Source: Chloroflexota bacterium
GTDB lineage: Bacteria > Chloroflexota > Limnocylindria > Limnocylindrales > CSP1-4
Assembly (NCBI GenBank): GCA_013695505.1
Contig: JACDAH010000303.1
Location: 1-6,387, forward strand
Direction of reading: 5' to 3'
DNA: 6,387 nt
The notes under the pieces are model-generated. The model was not told the origin of the DNA, searched no databases, and saw only the letters and a program-made list of their open reading frames with translations. Positions 5,863-6,387 of this stretch are shown here, piece after piece; positions within the stretch are counted from its first letter, which is position 1, and each line of letters begins with the position of its first letter. The translations under genes and the position numbers were made by a program.

Positions 5863-6387
5863 CAGTGGCGGAGGCCCTCCACCAGCTCGGCGAGCGACGG
5901 GTTCGCTCGGTCGCGGTCCGACAGGATCGGACGGCCGTCCGCCGTCCCGACCGCCGGCCACGGCACCGCGACCGCCGGGTCGTCCCACGCGAACCCGAGC
6001 TCATCTCGGCCGTCGAACTCGTTCGTCACCAGGTAGAGCAGCTCGAGCGGCTCGATCGCCAGGAACCCGTGCGCGACCCCGGTCGGGATCACGACCCACT
6101 CGTCCGGCGCGAGCTCGCGGGTCTCGACGCCGGCGGGTCCTCGCCCGGCGACGACGGGCCGGACATCGACGAGGGCGACGAACGCCCGGCCGGCTGCGAC
6201 GACCCAGTAATCGAGCTGGCGACGGTGGTAGTGGAGGCCGCGGAGGACGCCGGCGGCCGAATTCGACAGGTTGGCCTGGACGAAGGACGGCTGGGGGCCG
6301 TCGGAGCCTGCCGGCCCGCCCGTCTCGGCCGGCGTGAGCGCCGGGAACGACGACGCTCGCCACAGTTCGCGGAAGGCGCCGCGGCTG
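5862..6387 (-). CDS. rmlC: dTDP-4-dehydrorhamnose 3,5-epimerase family protein (RmlC/RfbC-like), 5' end outside window
   Basis: The frame is open from the right edge to a TGA at 5864-5862, giving 174 visible residues; family members run about 180-200, so only some 10-25 N-terminal residues are missing. RmlC is a cupin that epimerises C3 and C5 of dTDP-4-keto-6-deoxyglucose in the dTDP-L-rhamnose pathway. The sequence shows the SRGAFRELW start of the fold, QANLSNS, GVLRGLHYH (the His at 6231-6233 matches the catalytic base), a VALVDVR strand, IPTGVAHGFLA, FAWDDP and LSDRDRANPSL, whose Asp is the usual partner of the catalytic His. The segment usually reading TxYY or NYYDG is TNEFDG here, so the conserved tyrosines are Glu and Phe; a related 3-epimerase or other sugar-nucleotide isomerase is possible. 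No other rhamnose gene is visible; partners may lie to the right. Family assignment is sure; exact reaction is less so. Confidence 0.92.
   Translation of the reverse strand, partial: SRGAFRELWRASSFPALTPAETGGPAGSDGPQPSFVQANLSNSAAGVLRGLHYHRRQLDYWVVAAGRAFVALVDVRPVVAGRGPAGVETRELAPDEWVVIPTGVAHGFLAIEPLELLYLVTNEFDGRDELGFAWDDPAVAVPWPAVGTADGRPILSDRDRANPSLAELVEGLRH

Noticed and set aside
5591..6004. Extension of the caspase-like frame upstream to 6004
   Set aside because: The extra residues are Arg/Ser-rich, overlap the RmlC-like coding end, lack the gene's codon bias and would bury the signal peptide.

Overview
This is a very GC-rich bacterial window (G/C strongly preferred at third codon positions) with three protein-coding genes, all on the minus strand and transcribed right to left. 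The base composition and the type of secreted protein (caspase-like or GH18 catalytic domain followed by SH3b-like and FlgD-type Ig-like domains) suggest a high-GC Chloroflexota lineage such as Limnocylindria/Ellin6529, or an actinobacterium. That assignment is inference from recalled protein families; there is no rRNA or other taxonomic marker here.

Layout, in transcription order. (1) 6387-5862: the 3' part of a dTDP-4-dehydrorhamnose 3,5-epimerase-family (RmlC-like) gene, cut by the right edge. (2) A 271-bp gap with a small hairpin and a tandem 10-bp repeat but no gene. (3) 5590-3290: a complete secreted protein of about 766 aa. It has a signal peptide, a caspase-like (clan CD) peptidase domain with His92/Cys154 and an EF-hand-type calcium loop between them, an SH3b-like segment, three FlgD-type Ig-like repeats and a C-terminal beta-rich domain. 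(4) A 236-bp gap with two clear dyad-symmetric elements. (5) 3053-1: a large secreted GH18 glycosidase (at least 1017 aa) with an N-terminal disordered linker, a GH18 barrel (catalytic Glu375), an FnIII/Ig-like domain, an SH3b-like domain and at least two FlgD-type Ig-like repeats. It runs off the left edge.

The two secreted proteins share a plan: export signal, enzyme domain, SH3b-like module, then an array of FlgD-type Ig-like repeats. They probably act outside the membrane on cell wall or extracellular polymers. The RmlC-like enzyme would supply a deoxysugar nucleotide for surface polysaccharide, so a loose cell-surface theme is possible. The gaps of more than 230 bp argue against one tight operon.

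I see no RNA gene, CRISPR array, insertion sequence, integrase or toxin/antitoxin pair. The long plus-strand open frames opposite the two large genes are antisense artefacts of GC-rich coding sequence. The most distinctive item is the calcium-loop insertion in the caspase-like domain; nothing here amounts to a clear new multi-gene system.
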